From NCBI GenBank assembly GCA_964386535.1, contig CAYLRY010000049.1, positions 1 through 22,763 on the forward strand: a DNA stretch of 22,763 bases. The letters are read 5' to 3'. Made by a program: the position numbers and the translations under genes. The notes beneath the pieces are model-generated. The model did not search any database, was not told the DNA's origin, and was given only the letters and a program-made list of their open reading frames with translations. Shown here piece after piece: positions 1 through 7,853 of the stretch (position 1 is its first letter; each line of letters starts with the position of its first letter). Source of the stretch: CAYLRY01 sp964386535. GTDB lineage: Bacteria; Chloroflexota; Dehalococcoidia; Dehalococcoidales; UBA3254.

Positions 1-919
1 TGTATACCGTGATGACGTAACTGACTTCATCACCTTTCTTCGACAGGCTGTCTCCGGTCTTCGTTACCTCTATCGACGGCTGGAATAACTCTACTTCATG
101 AAAATTACTTGCCTCTACATCATAACTATCAAATCCGGCAGGATGGTAATGCACTGTGGCTGTATTTATAAGAGGATCAGGGTCTCCCGGCTGCACAGTA
201 TATGTATAGGTAAAGCTGCCGCTTTCTCCATATTCCAAAAACTTAAGGTCATCAGGAAAGGTTATCCCGCTGGTCACCAGACTATCGCTGAAGCTGTCCC
301 ACACCAGGTACGGAGTGCTTGATGTGCTGGTGTTTGTAATCGTTACTTCATAGGTTACCGTATCCCCTACCTTGGAGAGCGCATCGCCTGTCTTGATCAA
401 TTCTACTGAAGGATGAATTACCTGAACAGGTATATTTTTATTCCCGTCCACGCTGTAAGGCGGTGTAACATCATAATCGGCATGGAAACTAGTTAAGGCA
501 TAAGCCACCGTGACACCTGGATTCAGAGGGATATTACCTAAATCAACAGCCAGTTCAGGTACTATAGTGGCGCCCCCGCTGCCGTTGTAATTATAGGATA
601 CTGAGCTCCCTACTGCTAAATATAGGTCAGTTACAATATTCATTTGTGGTCCATATGCATCGATAGCGCCGGTAGGACCCGGGGGAGAGAAATAGATGTC
701 TACATAGGCTGGTTTGGCATTAGGCACCAGTGAGTTGTTAAATATCGTAATGGTGTAATGCACTGTGCCGTCGGGTTCGATATATGACTCAGCTATCGAA
801 AGAGCGATATCGACACTGTTCCCTGTCCCAGTTTGTGCTGTAACTGGTAAAGTCAGGGCGAGTGTCATTAACACCATTACAGCCGCCATCGCCAGTATAG
901 TTAGCAGTCTATTTTTCAC
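1..919 (-). CDS. Secreted DUF11-repeat surface protein, C-terminus beyond window
   Basis: A minus-strand frame stays open from a GTG start at 919 to the window edge (about 306 codons), so the C-terminus is missing. GTG is chosen because GGAGG lies 9 bases upstream and a signal peptide follows at once: Lys/Arg, a hydrophobic stretch and an Ala-x-Ala-like cleavage site around residue 30. Residues 30-180 closely match the next protein (1133-2131). After that come two DUF11-like repeats, each opening with a Pro-Ser-[Val/Ile]-Glu ... Lys-Thr-Gly-Asp motif followed by Lys-x-Gly-Asp-x-Val, about 110 residues apart. DUF11 repeats are typical of bacterial cell-surface stalk proteins. A surface adhesin or envelope role is inferred; anchoring cannot be judged here. 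Confidence 0.85.
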   Translation of the reverse strand, partial: MKNRLLTILAMAAVMVLMTLALTLPVTAQTGTGNSVDIALSIAESYIEPDGTVHYTITIFNNSLVPNAKPAYVDIYFSPPGPTGAIDAYGPQMNIVTDLYLAVGSSVSYNYNGSGGATIVPELAVDLGNIPLNPGVTVAYALTSFHADYDVTPPYSVDGNKNIPVQVIHPSVELIKTGDALSKVGDTVTYEVTITNTSTSSTPYLVWDSFSDSLVTSGITFPDDLKFLEYGESGSFTYTYTVQPGDPDPLINTATVHYHPAGFDSYDVEASNFHEVELFQPSIEVTKTGDSLSKKGDEVSYVITVY

Positions 920-1039
920 CTTTATGCCTCCTTGTAAAATGGTATAGCCTGGCAATCAAATGTTTGTTCTATAAAAATACTATTAACCTAACAGCTCGAC
1001 TTTTTGTTTTTTATATATTCATTTTATATCTATTATAAC

Positions 1040-1070
1040 GTGAGGCTCCTGTAATCATGCGGAGCCTCAC
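1040..1070 (-). terminator. Probable hairpin terminator between the two surface-protein genes
   Basis: A perfect 10-bp stem (GTGAGGCTCC with GGAGCCTCAC) with an 11-base loop lies about 65 bases past the stop of the 1133-2131 gene. The downstream U tract is poor on both strands, so it may act only as an mRNA-stabilising or weak terminator hairpin. Confidence 0.45.
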
Positions 1071-1132
1071 ATTTAATCTTATACAGTTATATCATTAATC
1101 TTCAGGGATATTGAAAGATATACCCCATGATA

Positions 1133-2131
1133 CTACTGCTGCGTTTGCTTTCTCATTCTGCGGATAACCAGGAATCCAATGACTCCGCCCAGACCAGCTA
1201 TTAATAGACCTGTCCCCAGGTAGGAACCTGCCGGCACACTGGGTGGCGGCGGTGCTTCTTCTACATAAACAGTAGTAGTCGCATATTCTGAGCTGTATGT
1301 TGGAGGAGTAATTTCGGTACCCAGGCTGTCTATTCCAAAGCCGGTGGCATAGAAATGAGTGGTAGCTACCAGATTTCCCGTGGGTATACCTTCCCATCTC
1401 CAGGTTTCTCCCACATCCAGTACTCCCTGTGTTCCGGGAGCAGCCGGATCCGTAGAAGCTACAAAATAGATTGAGCTTCTCTCAAGTTTTAAAGTGGAGC
1501 CGCCGCTCAGTTGAACATAGACGCCATTCAAAGGATCATTTCCAGTATTTGCCTCAGTAACCGTTAAAGTTGTGCCTGAGTTCATTGGAACAGTTGTTAG
1601 AACGGGAGTAATTGTTACCTGTGTATTTGGTCCCAGAACTTGAACTGGTATATTTTTTGAACCATCAACGCTATAGGGAGGTGTAGCATCATAATCTGCA
1701 TGGAAGGCGGTGTAAGCATAGGCTACTGCAACACCCTGGTTAAGCGGGATAGCACCCAGATTGACTGCCAGGGCAGGAACCGCCGTAGCGCCTCCGGCGC
1801 CGTTATAGTTGTAAGATGCAGAACTGCCTACGGTTAAATACAAATCGTTGACAATGGATATTGGGCTTCCATATGCGCCTATTGCACCCGTAGGACCAGG
1901 GGGAGAGAAGGTAATGTCCACCCAGGCGGGTTTAGCGTCAGGAACCAGTGAATTATTGAATACTGTGATGGTATAATGTACCGTTCCGGTGGAATAGGTA
2001 TAGGATTCAGCAATCGAAAGTGCAATATCTACACTATTGCCTGTTCCCTGTGCCATCACTGGTGTAGCAAAGGATACCAATGCCATTAAGAGAGTAAACG
2101 CGATTATAATGGAAAAAACTTTCTTTTTCAC
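1133..2131 (-). CDS. Surface protein with signal peptide, DUF11-like domain and C-terminal membrane anchor
   Basis: 332 residues. It starts at GTG 2131 with AAGGAGG upstream and has a signal peptide with an Ala-x-Ala-type site (ending Val-Met-Ala-Gln near residue 28). Residues 28-175 form a beta-rich module shared with the left neighbour. Residues 175-290 look like one DUF11/CARDB-type Ig-like domain (Asn-Thr-Gly-Asn-Asp-Pro, Leu-Asp-Val-Gly-Glu-Thr). A short proline linker (four Pro near residue 293) leads to a roughly 20-residue Gly/Leu/Ile membrane helix and the basic tail Arg-Arg-Met-Arg-Lys. No LPxTG precedes the helix, so sortase attachment is not supported and simple membrane anchoring is more likely. 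It is shorter than its paralogue and may be a partner or minor form. Function is unknown; surface location is well supported. Confidence 0.88.
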   Translation of the reverse strand: MKKKVFSIIIAFTLLMALVSFATPVMAQGTGNSVDIALSIAESYTYSTGTVHYTITVFNNSLVPDAKPAWVDITFSPPGPTGAIGAYGSPISIVNDLYLTVGSSASYNYNGAGGATAVPALAVNLGAIPLNQGVAVAYAYTAFHADYDATPPYSVDGSKNIPVQVLGPNTQVTITPVLTTVPMNSGTTLTVTEANTGNDPLNGVYVQLSGGSTLKLERSSIYFVASTDPAAPGTQGVLDVGETWRWEGIPTGNLVATTHFYATGFGIDSLGTEITPPTYSSEYATTTVYVEEAPPPPSVPAGSYLGTGLLIAGLGGVIGFLVIRRMRKQTQQ

Positions 2132-2321
2132 CTGGCTTGCCTCCTTATATATGTAAAAATATTTTTTATTTTATTACTCAATTTTATTATATGACATTCT
2201 GCGGATTACTTCCGGATCTATTTCCTGGCCGAAGGCCTTCTCTTCAAATATTTGTCCTCCTTTTAAGCCGGATTTAAAACCAATCGACGCTTCCGAACCA
2301 GGAAGCAGGATCGGTAGATAC

Positions 2322-2350
2322 TTTTTAACACAATATTAAGCAATTGTCAA
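2322..2350 (-). promoter_or_regulatory. Sigma-A-like promoter for the 1133-2131 surface protein
   Basis: On the minus strand TTGACA (2345-2350), a 17-base spacer and TAAAAA (2322-2327). The -35 is perfect and the -10 is weak. It predicts a leader of about 180 bases before the GTG start, containing two small inverted repeats (GCTTCC...GGAAGC and GGCC...GGCC). Confidence 0.5.
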
Positions 2351-2414
2351 TAAGCAAAAAGTTTTTCCCGATATATATTCAATTTTTTTATTTACCTGTA
2401 GCTAAAAAGTCCCG

Positions 2415-5315
2415 TCAGTCATTCTTAGAAGGACTGCTGTTTATATTCACTTTCATCATTTCCGGCCCCTCTGCCGGCGTATTGGTGCCGAACCGGCTGA
2501 GCCCGCTGGCAGTGCCGAACCAGACGCTGCCCTCTCCATCAAAGGCTATAGAATAGACAAAATTGCTGGCCAGACCCTGGACAACCGTGTAATTTGTCCA
2601 GTCTTTCCCGTCATATTTGCTGACGCCCTGGCCCCAGGTGGCGCACCATAAATTGCCCGCGCCATCCTGAGCGATATTTACCACGCTGTAGTCTGCCAGC
2701 CCGCTCTCCCGGCTGAACATTTTCAGCATATCACCTTCTACTTTGCCTATACCCGCCTCTGTCCCGATCCAAACTTCTCCTGAGCGGTCAACATACACTG
2801 CATAGACTGCCTTAAAGGTTGTCCCTTCTGAAGGACTGTAGGTGGTCCACTTTGAACCTTTTATAGTGCATAGTCCGCCGTCCGTCCCTATCCAGGCGTT
2901 TCCCTCATAATCAAAGGCAATAGAAAATATTTCATTGCCCGCCAGACCGTCATTTTTGGTCAGAGTATTCCATTTGGTTCCATCGAAGCGGGCTATCCCC
3001 GCATCAGTACCCACCCAGACATACCCTTTTCTATCAAAGGCAATTGTATGTACATTGCCGCTGGGAAGCCCGTTGCTGACGTTATAGTCCACCCAGTTTT
3101 TACCGTCAAATTTGCTGACGCCGTATCCCCAGGTACCGCACCATTTGTTGCCCTGGCTGTCAACTGCCACAGAGTATACCTTATGACTCACCCGCTTTTT
3201 GCTATCGCCGCCGGTATAGCTGTAAGTAGTCCAGGTGGTAAAACCTGTCCCATTCACCTTGCTGAGGCCTGCTTCTGTGCCCAGCCATGGATTATCAATC
3301 TTATCCACAGTCACAGCATATACGTAGTTGCTGGGCAGTCCGCTGACGCGGGAGTATACGTACCAGTTCCGGCCGTCAAAGCGGCAAACCCCACTGCCCC
3401 AGGTCCCGAACCACTGAGAACCGTTTTCATCCGGACAGATGGCCATTACAGTATCGTTAACCAGGCCGTTGGCTGTATTGAAGGCGGTATAATTGCTCCA
3501 TTTGCTTTCATCGAATTTATTTACTCCCCCCTGCAAAGTCCCCACCCACAGGTTTCCGTCTTTATCAGCCGATATACTGTATATCTTATTGGTGGTAAGC
3601 CCGTCTCTGGTAGTATAGCTGTTCCATTTGGAGCCGTTAAACCGGCTGATGCCGGCCTCTGTTCCCACCCATATATTATTATTCCGGTCTGTTTCGATGG
3701 CATATACTGAGTTGCTTACCAGCCCGCTGCCGGTGTTAAAGGTGGTCCAGCGGTCGCCCTCTAACCGGCTGACTCCCATATCGGTGCCGGCCCATAGATT
3801 ACCCGATTTGTCGATTGCCAGGGTACGCACATTATTGCTGGCCAGTCCGCTTTCCTTTTGATAAGTAACCCAGGTGGACCCGTCAAATTTGCTGATGCCC
3901 CCTCCGAAGGTGGCTATCCATTTGTTTCCCTTATTATCAATGACTATATCCCTTACGTTATTGTCCGCCAGCCCGTTATCCCTGGTATACTGCGACCATT
4001 TTGTTCCATCAAGCAAGCTGATGCCGGCATCTGTGCCGCACCAGAGGTTCCCGGCGCTGTCTACCGCAACGGACAATACCTCATTGCTCAAAAGTCCGTC
4101 TCTTTTGGTGTAATTCGTCCACAATTTACCGTCAAACCGGCTAACGCCCGCGTTGGTGCCCACCCACAGATTACCCCGGCTATCTTTTTCTATATCATAA
4201 ATACCGCTGCCCAGAGGATAGTTTCCCGCAGAATAGGTCTTCCACTGGCTGCCGTCAAACTGGTTTAAACCGCCGTCAGTGCCGAACCACAGGTTGTCCT
4301 GTGTATCCAGCACTATTGCATAAATCTTCTCGCCGGACAGACCGTTCTCCTTTTTATATGTTGTCCATTTTGCACCATCATACATGCTCACTCCGGCTTC
4401 GGTGCCTGCCCAGAGATTTCCTTTTTTATCAAAGGCAACTGCACGTATGTTATTATCCGCCAGGCCGTCTTTGCTGTCGTAACTGGTCCAGTTTGTACCG
4501 TCAAACCGGCTGATGCCTGCACTGGTTCCTGCCCACAGGTCTCCTTTTTCATCGATTGTAAAGGAATATACTTTGTTGCTGGCCAGCCCGCTTTTGTTGT
4601 TAAAACTCGTGAATTTTAAATCGTCATATTTGATCAGGCCTGCATCCGTACCAAACCATTTTATGCCTGTGTTGTCAATAAAAATCGAATATACATTATT
4701 ACTGGGCAATTTTTCGTCCACATCATAAACCAGCCAGCCGGTTCCGTTATATTTATTGATACCGCCTCCCCAGGTGGCTACCCAGATATTTCCCTGGTTA
4801 TCAGGGCTCAGGGCATAAACATCAGTGGATGACAGCCCGTCTTTCTGGGTATATTGCGTCCACTTATTCCCATCATATACACATACGCCGGCGTCCGTTC
4901 CAAACCAGATTTGGCCTTTTTCATCAATTCCTATGGAGCGTACAAAATTGCTAATCAATCCGCTGTTGGTGTTGGTGTATTTTATGCAGGTGCCTTGGCT
5001 GAGGTTATAATCCAGGACGCCGCCCTGAGTCCCCACCCACAAATGATCGTTTAGAAATTTCATACTGGTAATGAAATCAGTGTTGGAAATGGTCTGCCAG
5101 ACATCCGGATATTTTATGGATGGAGTCTTTAAAGGTTCAGGCGTAAAGGTGGTGGGCACAGGGACCAGGATTCCTGGAATGTCCGTAGCTTCCATGGTCA
5201 AAATAGTTCCAGCAGGCCTGGTGGTCTCAGATGTATTCGTCTGTTTTACAGTACAGCCGGTTAAAATTATTACCAAAACGACAACAATGATAATATTGTA
5301 TGTCAACCTTTTCAA
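2415..5315 (-). CDS. Lipoprotein built of 21 two-component-regulator propeller blades
   Basis: 966 residues from a TTG start at 5315 with AGGAGG 7 bases upstream. The N-terminus is a lipoprotein signal: Lys-Arg, a hydrophobic core, then lipobox Leu-Thr-Gly-Cys (Cys21), so it is probably membrane-tethered outside the cell. After a Thr/Pro-rich linker (residues 22-70) the rest is Reg_prop-type repeats of about 41 residues, each carrying Asn-Leu-Trp-x-Gly-Thr-x-x-Gly, Phe-Asp-Gly, Trp-Thr-x-Tyr and Gly-Leu-x-x-Asn-x-Val-Tyr. I count 21 Trp-x-[Gly/Ala]-Thr motifs, which fits three seven-bladed propellers. In the known family these blades form the sensor part of hybrid kinases; here there is no Y_Y_Y domain, kinase or output domain. 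A ligand-binding or surface scaffold role is inferred. Two paralogous surface proteins lie downstream on the same strand. Confidence 0.9.
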   Translation of the reverse strand: MKRLTYNIIIVVVLVIILTGCTVKQTNTSETTRPAGTILTMEATDIPGILVPVPTTFTPEPLKTPSIKYPDVWQTISNTDFITSMKFLNDHLWVGTQGGVLDYNLSQGTCIKYTNTNSGLISNFVRSIGIDEKGQIWFGTDAGVCVYDGNKWTQYTQKDGLSSTDVYALSPDNQGNIWVATWGGGINKYNGTGWLVYDVDEKLPSNNVYSIFIDNTGIKWFGTDAGLIKYDDLKFTSFNNKSGLASNKVYSFTIDEKGDLWAGTSAGISRFDGTNWTSYDSKDGLADNNIRAVAFDKKGNLWAGTEAGVSMYDGAKWTTYKKENGLSGEKIYAIVLDTQDNLWFGTDGGLNQFDGSQWKTYSAGNYPLGSGIYDIEKDSRGNLWVGTNAGVSRFDGKLWTNYTKRDGLLSNEVLSVAVDSAGNLWCGTDAGISLLDGTKWSQYTRDNGLADNNVRDIVIDNKGNKWIATFGGGISKFDGSTWVTYQKESGLASNNVRTLAIDKSGNLWAGTDMGVSRLEGDRWTTFNTGSGLVSNSVYAIETDRNNNIWVGTEAGISRFNGSKWNSYTTRDGLTTNKIYSISADKDGNLWVGTLQGGVNKFDESKWSNYTAFNTANGLVNDTVMAICPDENGSQWFGTWGSGVCRFDGRNWYVYSRVSGLPSNYVYAVTVDKIDNPWLGTEAGLSKVNGTGFTTWTTYSYTGGDSKKRVSHKVYSVAVDSQGNKWCGTWGYGVSKFDGKNWVDYNVSNGLPSGNVHTIAFDRKGYVWVGTDAGIARFDGTKWNTLTKNDGLAGNEIFSIAFDYEGNAWIGTDGGLCTIKGSKWTTYSPSEGTTFKAVYAVYVDRSGEVWIGTEAGIGKVEGDMLKMFSRESGLADYSVVNIAQDGAGNLWCATWGQGVSKYDGKDWTNYTVVQGLASNFVYSIAFDGEGSVWFGTASGLSRFGTNTPAEGPEMMKVNINSSPSKND

Positions 5316-5413
5316 GGGAAAACCTCCTGAATAGAAGCTGTGTGGAGCTTCTTAATAATTTCCTGTGAAGCTATATACCTTCCGCCCGCCCTTCATAGAG
5401 ATGCATCTTTACC

Positions 5414-5442
5414 ATGATATTAATATCAATTTCAAAAGTCAA
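5414..5442 (-). promoter_or_regulatory. Promoter of the propeller lipoprotein, overlapped by a palindrome
   Basis: Minus-strand TTGACT (5437-5442), 17-base spacer, TATCAT (5414-5419). A perfect 14-bp palindrome, TGATATTAATATCA (5415-5428), covers most of the -10 and would suit a repressor operator. The leader also holds the hairpin GAAGCT-6-AGCTTC (5334-5351) immediately upstream of the ribosome binding site. Confidence 0.6.
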
Positions 5443-5469
5443 TCAAACTTTGGATTATTAGCATTAGTT

Positions 5470-5498
5470 TTGACGGTATCAAAATGAAAAGTTATAAT
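5470..5498 (+). promoter_or_regulatory. Promoter of tRNA-Ser
   Basis: TTGACG (5470-5475), exactly 17 bases, TATAAT (5493-5498): a near-consensus sigma-A promoter. Transcription would begin about 80 bases before the tRNA, divergent from the lipoprotein promoter 28 bases away. Confidence 0.7.
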
Positions 5499-5583
5499 AA
5501 TACGGTCAAAGGTAAAAATATTCCTTTTTTAAGCATCTTATAAACAAGCCTCCTCTTCACCTTCCTGCCATGGCTTTGCATAT

Positions 5584-5671
5584 GGATGGGTGTCCGAGTG
5601 GTTTATGGTAGCGGTCTTGAAAACCGCCGTCCTGCGAGGGACCGTGGGTTCGAATCCCACCCCATCCGCCA
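5584..5671 (+). tRNA. tRNA-Ser (UGA anticodon)
   Basis: The 88 bases fold as a class II tRNA. The acceptor stem is GGATGGG with CCCATCC, discriminator G and an encoded CCA. The anticodon stem GCGGT/ACCGC holds the 7-base loop CTTGAAA with anticodon TGA (5618-5620). A long variable arm follows, then a T-arm with GGTTCGAATCC. The long variable arm and UGA anticodon mark serine, reading UCN codons. T-rich runs right after the CCA (5672-5695) probably end transcription and cover the stop codon of the convergent HTH gene. Confidence 0.95.
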
Positions 5672-5676
5672 TTTTT

Positions 5677-6066
5677 TTACGTTTTTTGTTTTTTCCATGA
5701 TAACAGGCGGCGCCATAAAGGTACAACCTGAGAGTGTCCCCTGACCTGGGGAAAAGCTGCCTGAGCCTGCTGTAATAGTACATGCAGTTCCTGTACTTCC
5801 CTTCTGCGGGCTTCCAGCTCAGTTTCAAGTATCGATATTGTCTTGCGCAGGGCTTCTATTTCAGACGAATTATGGCCGTCATTGTTTTTACCCGCCTTCT
5901 CTTCGGCTTCTTGAGTTACATTATCAGGTACCTCTATCATGTACATCTCACCATGGGCGGACGGTACCTTGCGCGCCTTGATTTCGCCTTTGCTTATACG
6001 CCTGCGTATGGTATCCATAGACACGCCCAGGCGTTCTGCTGCCTGGGCAATGGTTAGTTCCTGCAT
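5677..6066 (-). CDS. Small MerR/excisionase-like HTH protein with coiled coil
   Basis: 129 residues; ATG at 6066 with AAGGGG about 7 bases upstream. Residues 1-50 are a MerR/excisionase-type winged HTH: an Ala-Ala-Glu-Arg-Leu-Gly-Val-Ser turn, Thr-Ile-Arg-Arg-Arg recognition helix, then Lys-Gly-Glu-Ile-Lys-Ala. A charged linker follows, then a heptad-like coiled coil at about 67-105 (Glu/Leu/Arg-rich) and a basic, Trp-containing tail (Pro-Leu-Trp-Arg-Arg-Leu-Leu-Ser-Trp-Lys-Lys). HTH and coiled-coil architecture suggests a dimeric DNA-binding protein; the amphipathic tail might touch the membrane, which is inference. Its 3' end abuts the tRNA-Ser terminator. No integrase or other phage gene is visible, so it is better called a regulator of unknown target than an excisionase. 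Confidence 0.85.
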   Translation of the reverse strand: MQELTIAQAAERLGVSMDTIRRRISKGEIKARKVPSAHGEMYMIEVPDNVTQEAEEKAGKNNDGHNSSEIEALRKTISILETELEARRREVQELHVLLQQAQAAFPQVRGHSQVVPLWRRLLSWKKQKT

Positions 6067-6095
6067 AGTATCCCCTTATTTTTTATTTAAAAAAG

Positions 6096-6125
6096 ATAGT
6101 ACAGCGGGTATTTTAATATCAGCAA
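6096..6125 (-). promoter_or_regulatory. Possible promoter of the HTH/coiled-coil gene
   Basis: Minus-strand TTGCTG (6120-6125), 18-base spacer, TACTAT (6096-6101), about 30 bases before the ATG. Partial match to sigma-A consensus. Confidence 0.4.
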
Positions 6126-6309
6126 AGTTCGTCCGGCTGATAATATGCCTGCTTAGGCTGCAACTTGGCTCCATCTGTATACTGCCTGACTGCCCATAAG
6201 CAATCCATAGTCAAAGCTTATGCATATGCCTGGGCATTTAAAAATAAACGTGTAGCTATATATTATATATAGGAAGCTCACCTGCCGTTAATAATCGCAG
6301 TCTGGCCTT

Positions 6310-7680
6310 CTATACCAGCAGCCTGATTAGTTCCTTGATATCCTTGATTTCTTCCAGATTCTCCACCATCTTTAAAGCCTGCTCCGATCTGACCGTAGAC
6401 AAAGTGCGTGAATAATTTACATTGGACCTGAATTTTTCTTCTATTTCTTCCCGGCTTAAAGGATTTTTGTTGCGCTCCCCCCTGGCTACCCCGGTATGAG
6501 CCCTGAGCAACCTGCCGTCCTGCATTCTGACATGGATTTCAGTTGGTTTGGGGTCACCATCAGGTGTACAGGACACCAGATCCATTTTATTTATAAGCCT
6601 GTGTATCTGCGGATCTCGCATATTATCCTCTGTGAAATGCTCTGGTTTAACGCCCTTCCGCAGAAAGGCATTAGCTACTACATACCTGAGGCTAAATGCT
6701 CCATCTATTTGAGGCGTTTCTCCCATTATAAAAGGCTGAGCCGTAAAACCCCTGATAACGGAAGGACTCAGGTAAATCTTAATACTTTCTATGTTCTCTG
6801 TCTTAAATCCATCCATACTGCCGATTTTCAATGCACAGTCAATGGAAGGATGGGTTGCTCTACAGCATGAGTACGGTTTATGCACACAGTCAGCATAATA
6901 TTTCTTCCCCAGGTCTTTAACCAGTTTTTCAGCATTGTGATCCCTGCAATATAGAGCAAAGTATCCATGTTCTCCGAAAAAGGGGTCTTTTACCCCGGAG
7001 AACCCCTGCTGCGCCAGTTCAGCCGAAAAAATACCATTCCTGGCTGCCAGGGCAATGGGCAGTTTAAAAGCCGGGGTTTTTGCCCAAACCACGTCCAGAG
7101 TACCTGCCAGTTGGTTCAATACAATACCCAATGAGTTATGTACCTGCTGCCGGTCCAGTCCCAGCAGCCTGGCTGCAATGGCTGTTGCGCCAAAAGCATT
7201 AACGGTCCCCGTATTGTCCCAGCCCAGATCAAAATTAAAACCGGAAGCTACAGCCAGGCGTGACGCCAGATCGTCGCCTATTGCCAGGGCAGTGATCAGG
7301 TCCCTGCCGCTGGCGGATTGGCGCTCTGCCATGGACAGAGCAGTGGACACGGTGGTTCCGCTGATATGGGCGGGACTGGATGTGTCTTCACCTTCAGCTT
7401 CCACCGGCTCGAAATCATGGGAGCGCATCATAAGGCTGTTTACCATCGCCGCATTATGTGCAGGGCCTTTCCATCCGTGCACCAGCACGCTGCTCTCTGC
7501 AGAGCCGCCCCATCTTCTGACCAGATCCAGCATCATGCGGCAGCCGGCTGCATTGGCACCGGCTATACAGCATCCCAATGCATCCAGTATTCTCAACTTG
7601 GTGTTCTGTACGCTGGAGTTGTCCAGTGATTCGAACCTGGTCTCTACCACATTATTTACCAGTGCTTCAGTCATATTCAT
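6310..7680 (-). CDS. MmgE/PrpD family protein
   Basis: 456 residues, the usual MmgE/PrpD length. The ATG at 7680 is preferred to the in-frame TTG at 7686 because GGGAGG sits 8 bases before the ATG but only 2 before the TTG. Family hallmarks include the opening Asp-Ala-Leu-Gly-Cys-Cys-Ile-Ala-Gly helix, His-Asp-Phe-Glu in place of the common Asp-x-x-Asp-Asp, a conserved-region His near residue 105 (Ser-Pro-Ala-His), Gly-Trp-Asn-Thr-like Gly-Trp-Asp-Asn-Thr-Gly-Thr, and the C-terminal Asp-Gly ... Gly dimer region. Known members include 2-methylcitrate dehydratase and cis-aconitate decarboxylase, so the reaction is probably dehydration or decarboxylation of a tricarboxylate-like substrate. The exact substrate cannot be read. 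It is divergent from a FAD-dependent oxidoreductase, suggesting a shared pathway. Confidence 0.88.
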   Translation of the reverse strand: MNMTEALVNNVVETRFESLDNSSVQNTKLRILDALGCCIAGANAAGCRMMLDLVRRWGGSAESSVLVHGWKGPAHNAAMVNSLMMRSHDFEPVEAEGEDTSSPAHISGTTVSTALSMAERQSASGRDLITALAIGDDLASRLAVASGFNFDLGWDNTGTVNAFGATAIAARLLGLDRQQVHNSLGIVLNQLAGTLDVVWAKTPAFKLPIALAARNGIFSAELAQQGFSGVKDPFFGEHGYFALYCRDHNAEKLVKDLGKKYYADCVHKPYSCCRATHPSIDCALKIGSMDGFKTENIESIKIYLSPSVIRGFTAQPFIMGETPQIDGAFSLRYVVANAFLRKGVKPEHFTEDNMRDPQIHRLINKMDLVSCTPDGDPKPTEIHVRMQDGRLLRAHTGVARGERNKNPLSREEIEEKFRSNVNYSRTLSTVRSEQALKMVENLEEIKDIKELIRLLV

Positions 7681-7700
7681 CTTCAAGTCCTCCCGTATAA

Positions 7701-7743
7701 AGTAAATCGATTCCTAAAGTGCTGGTTTAGTAAACGATTCTAA
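7701..7743. promoter_or_regulatory. Direct repeat, candidate operator of the MmgE/PrpD gene
   Basis: AGTAAATCGATTCCTAA (7701-7717) and AGTAAACGATTCTAA (7729-7743) are near-identical copies 28 bases apart. The second covers the -10 of the minus-strand promoter and the first lies in the predicted leader. Spacing near 2.5-3 helical turns is compatible with a dimeric regulator. Confidence 0.45.
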
Positions 7744-7766
7744 CTGGAGACCCTCATGAGTGTCAA
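7737..7766 (-). promoter_or_regulatory. Promoter of the MmgE/PrpD gene
   Basis: Minus-strand TTGACA (7761-7766), 18-base spacer, TAGAAT (7737-7742). An imperfect palindrome centred on CTCATGAG (7750-7763) fills the spacer and could be a second operator. Confidence 0.6.
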
Positions 7767-7853
7767 ATTGATTTTTGCTTTTAGACCCTGGGTTTTGTTT
7801 TTAGTTTCGAGTTTAATATTTCGAATTTCCGGTTTACCCGGTTCAGGATATTC

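Noticed and set aside
1150..1260. Sortase (LPxTG) anchor in the short surface protein
   Set aside because: The proline linker, helix and basic tail are present but no LPxTG-like motif precedes the helix.
3048..3710. 220-codon plus-strand open frame
   Set aside because: It is antisense to the propeller lipoprotein; its length comes from the repeated codon pattern, and there is no ribosome site.
2415..5315. Regular repeat periodicity that might suggest a CRISPR or tandem DNA repeat
   Set aside because: The period is about 123 bases, i.e. 41 codons of one intact reading frame, with changes typical of diverged protein repeats.
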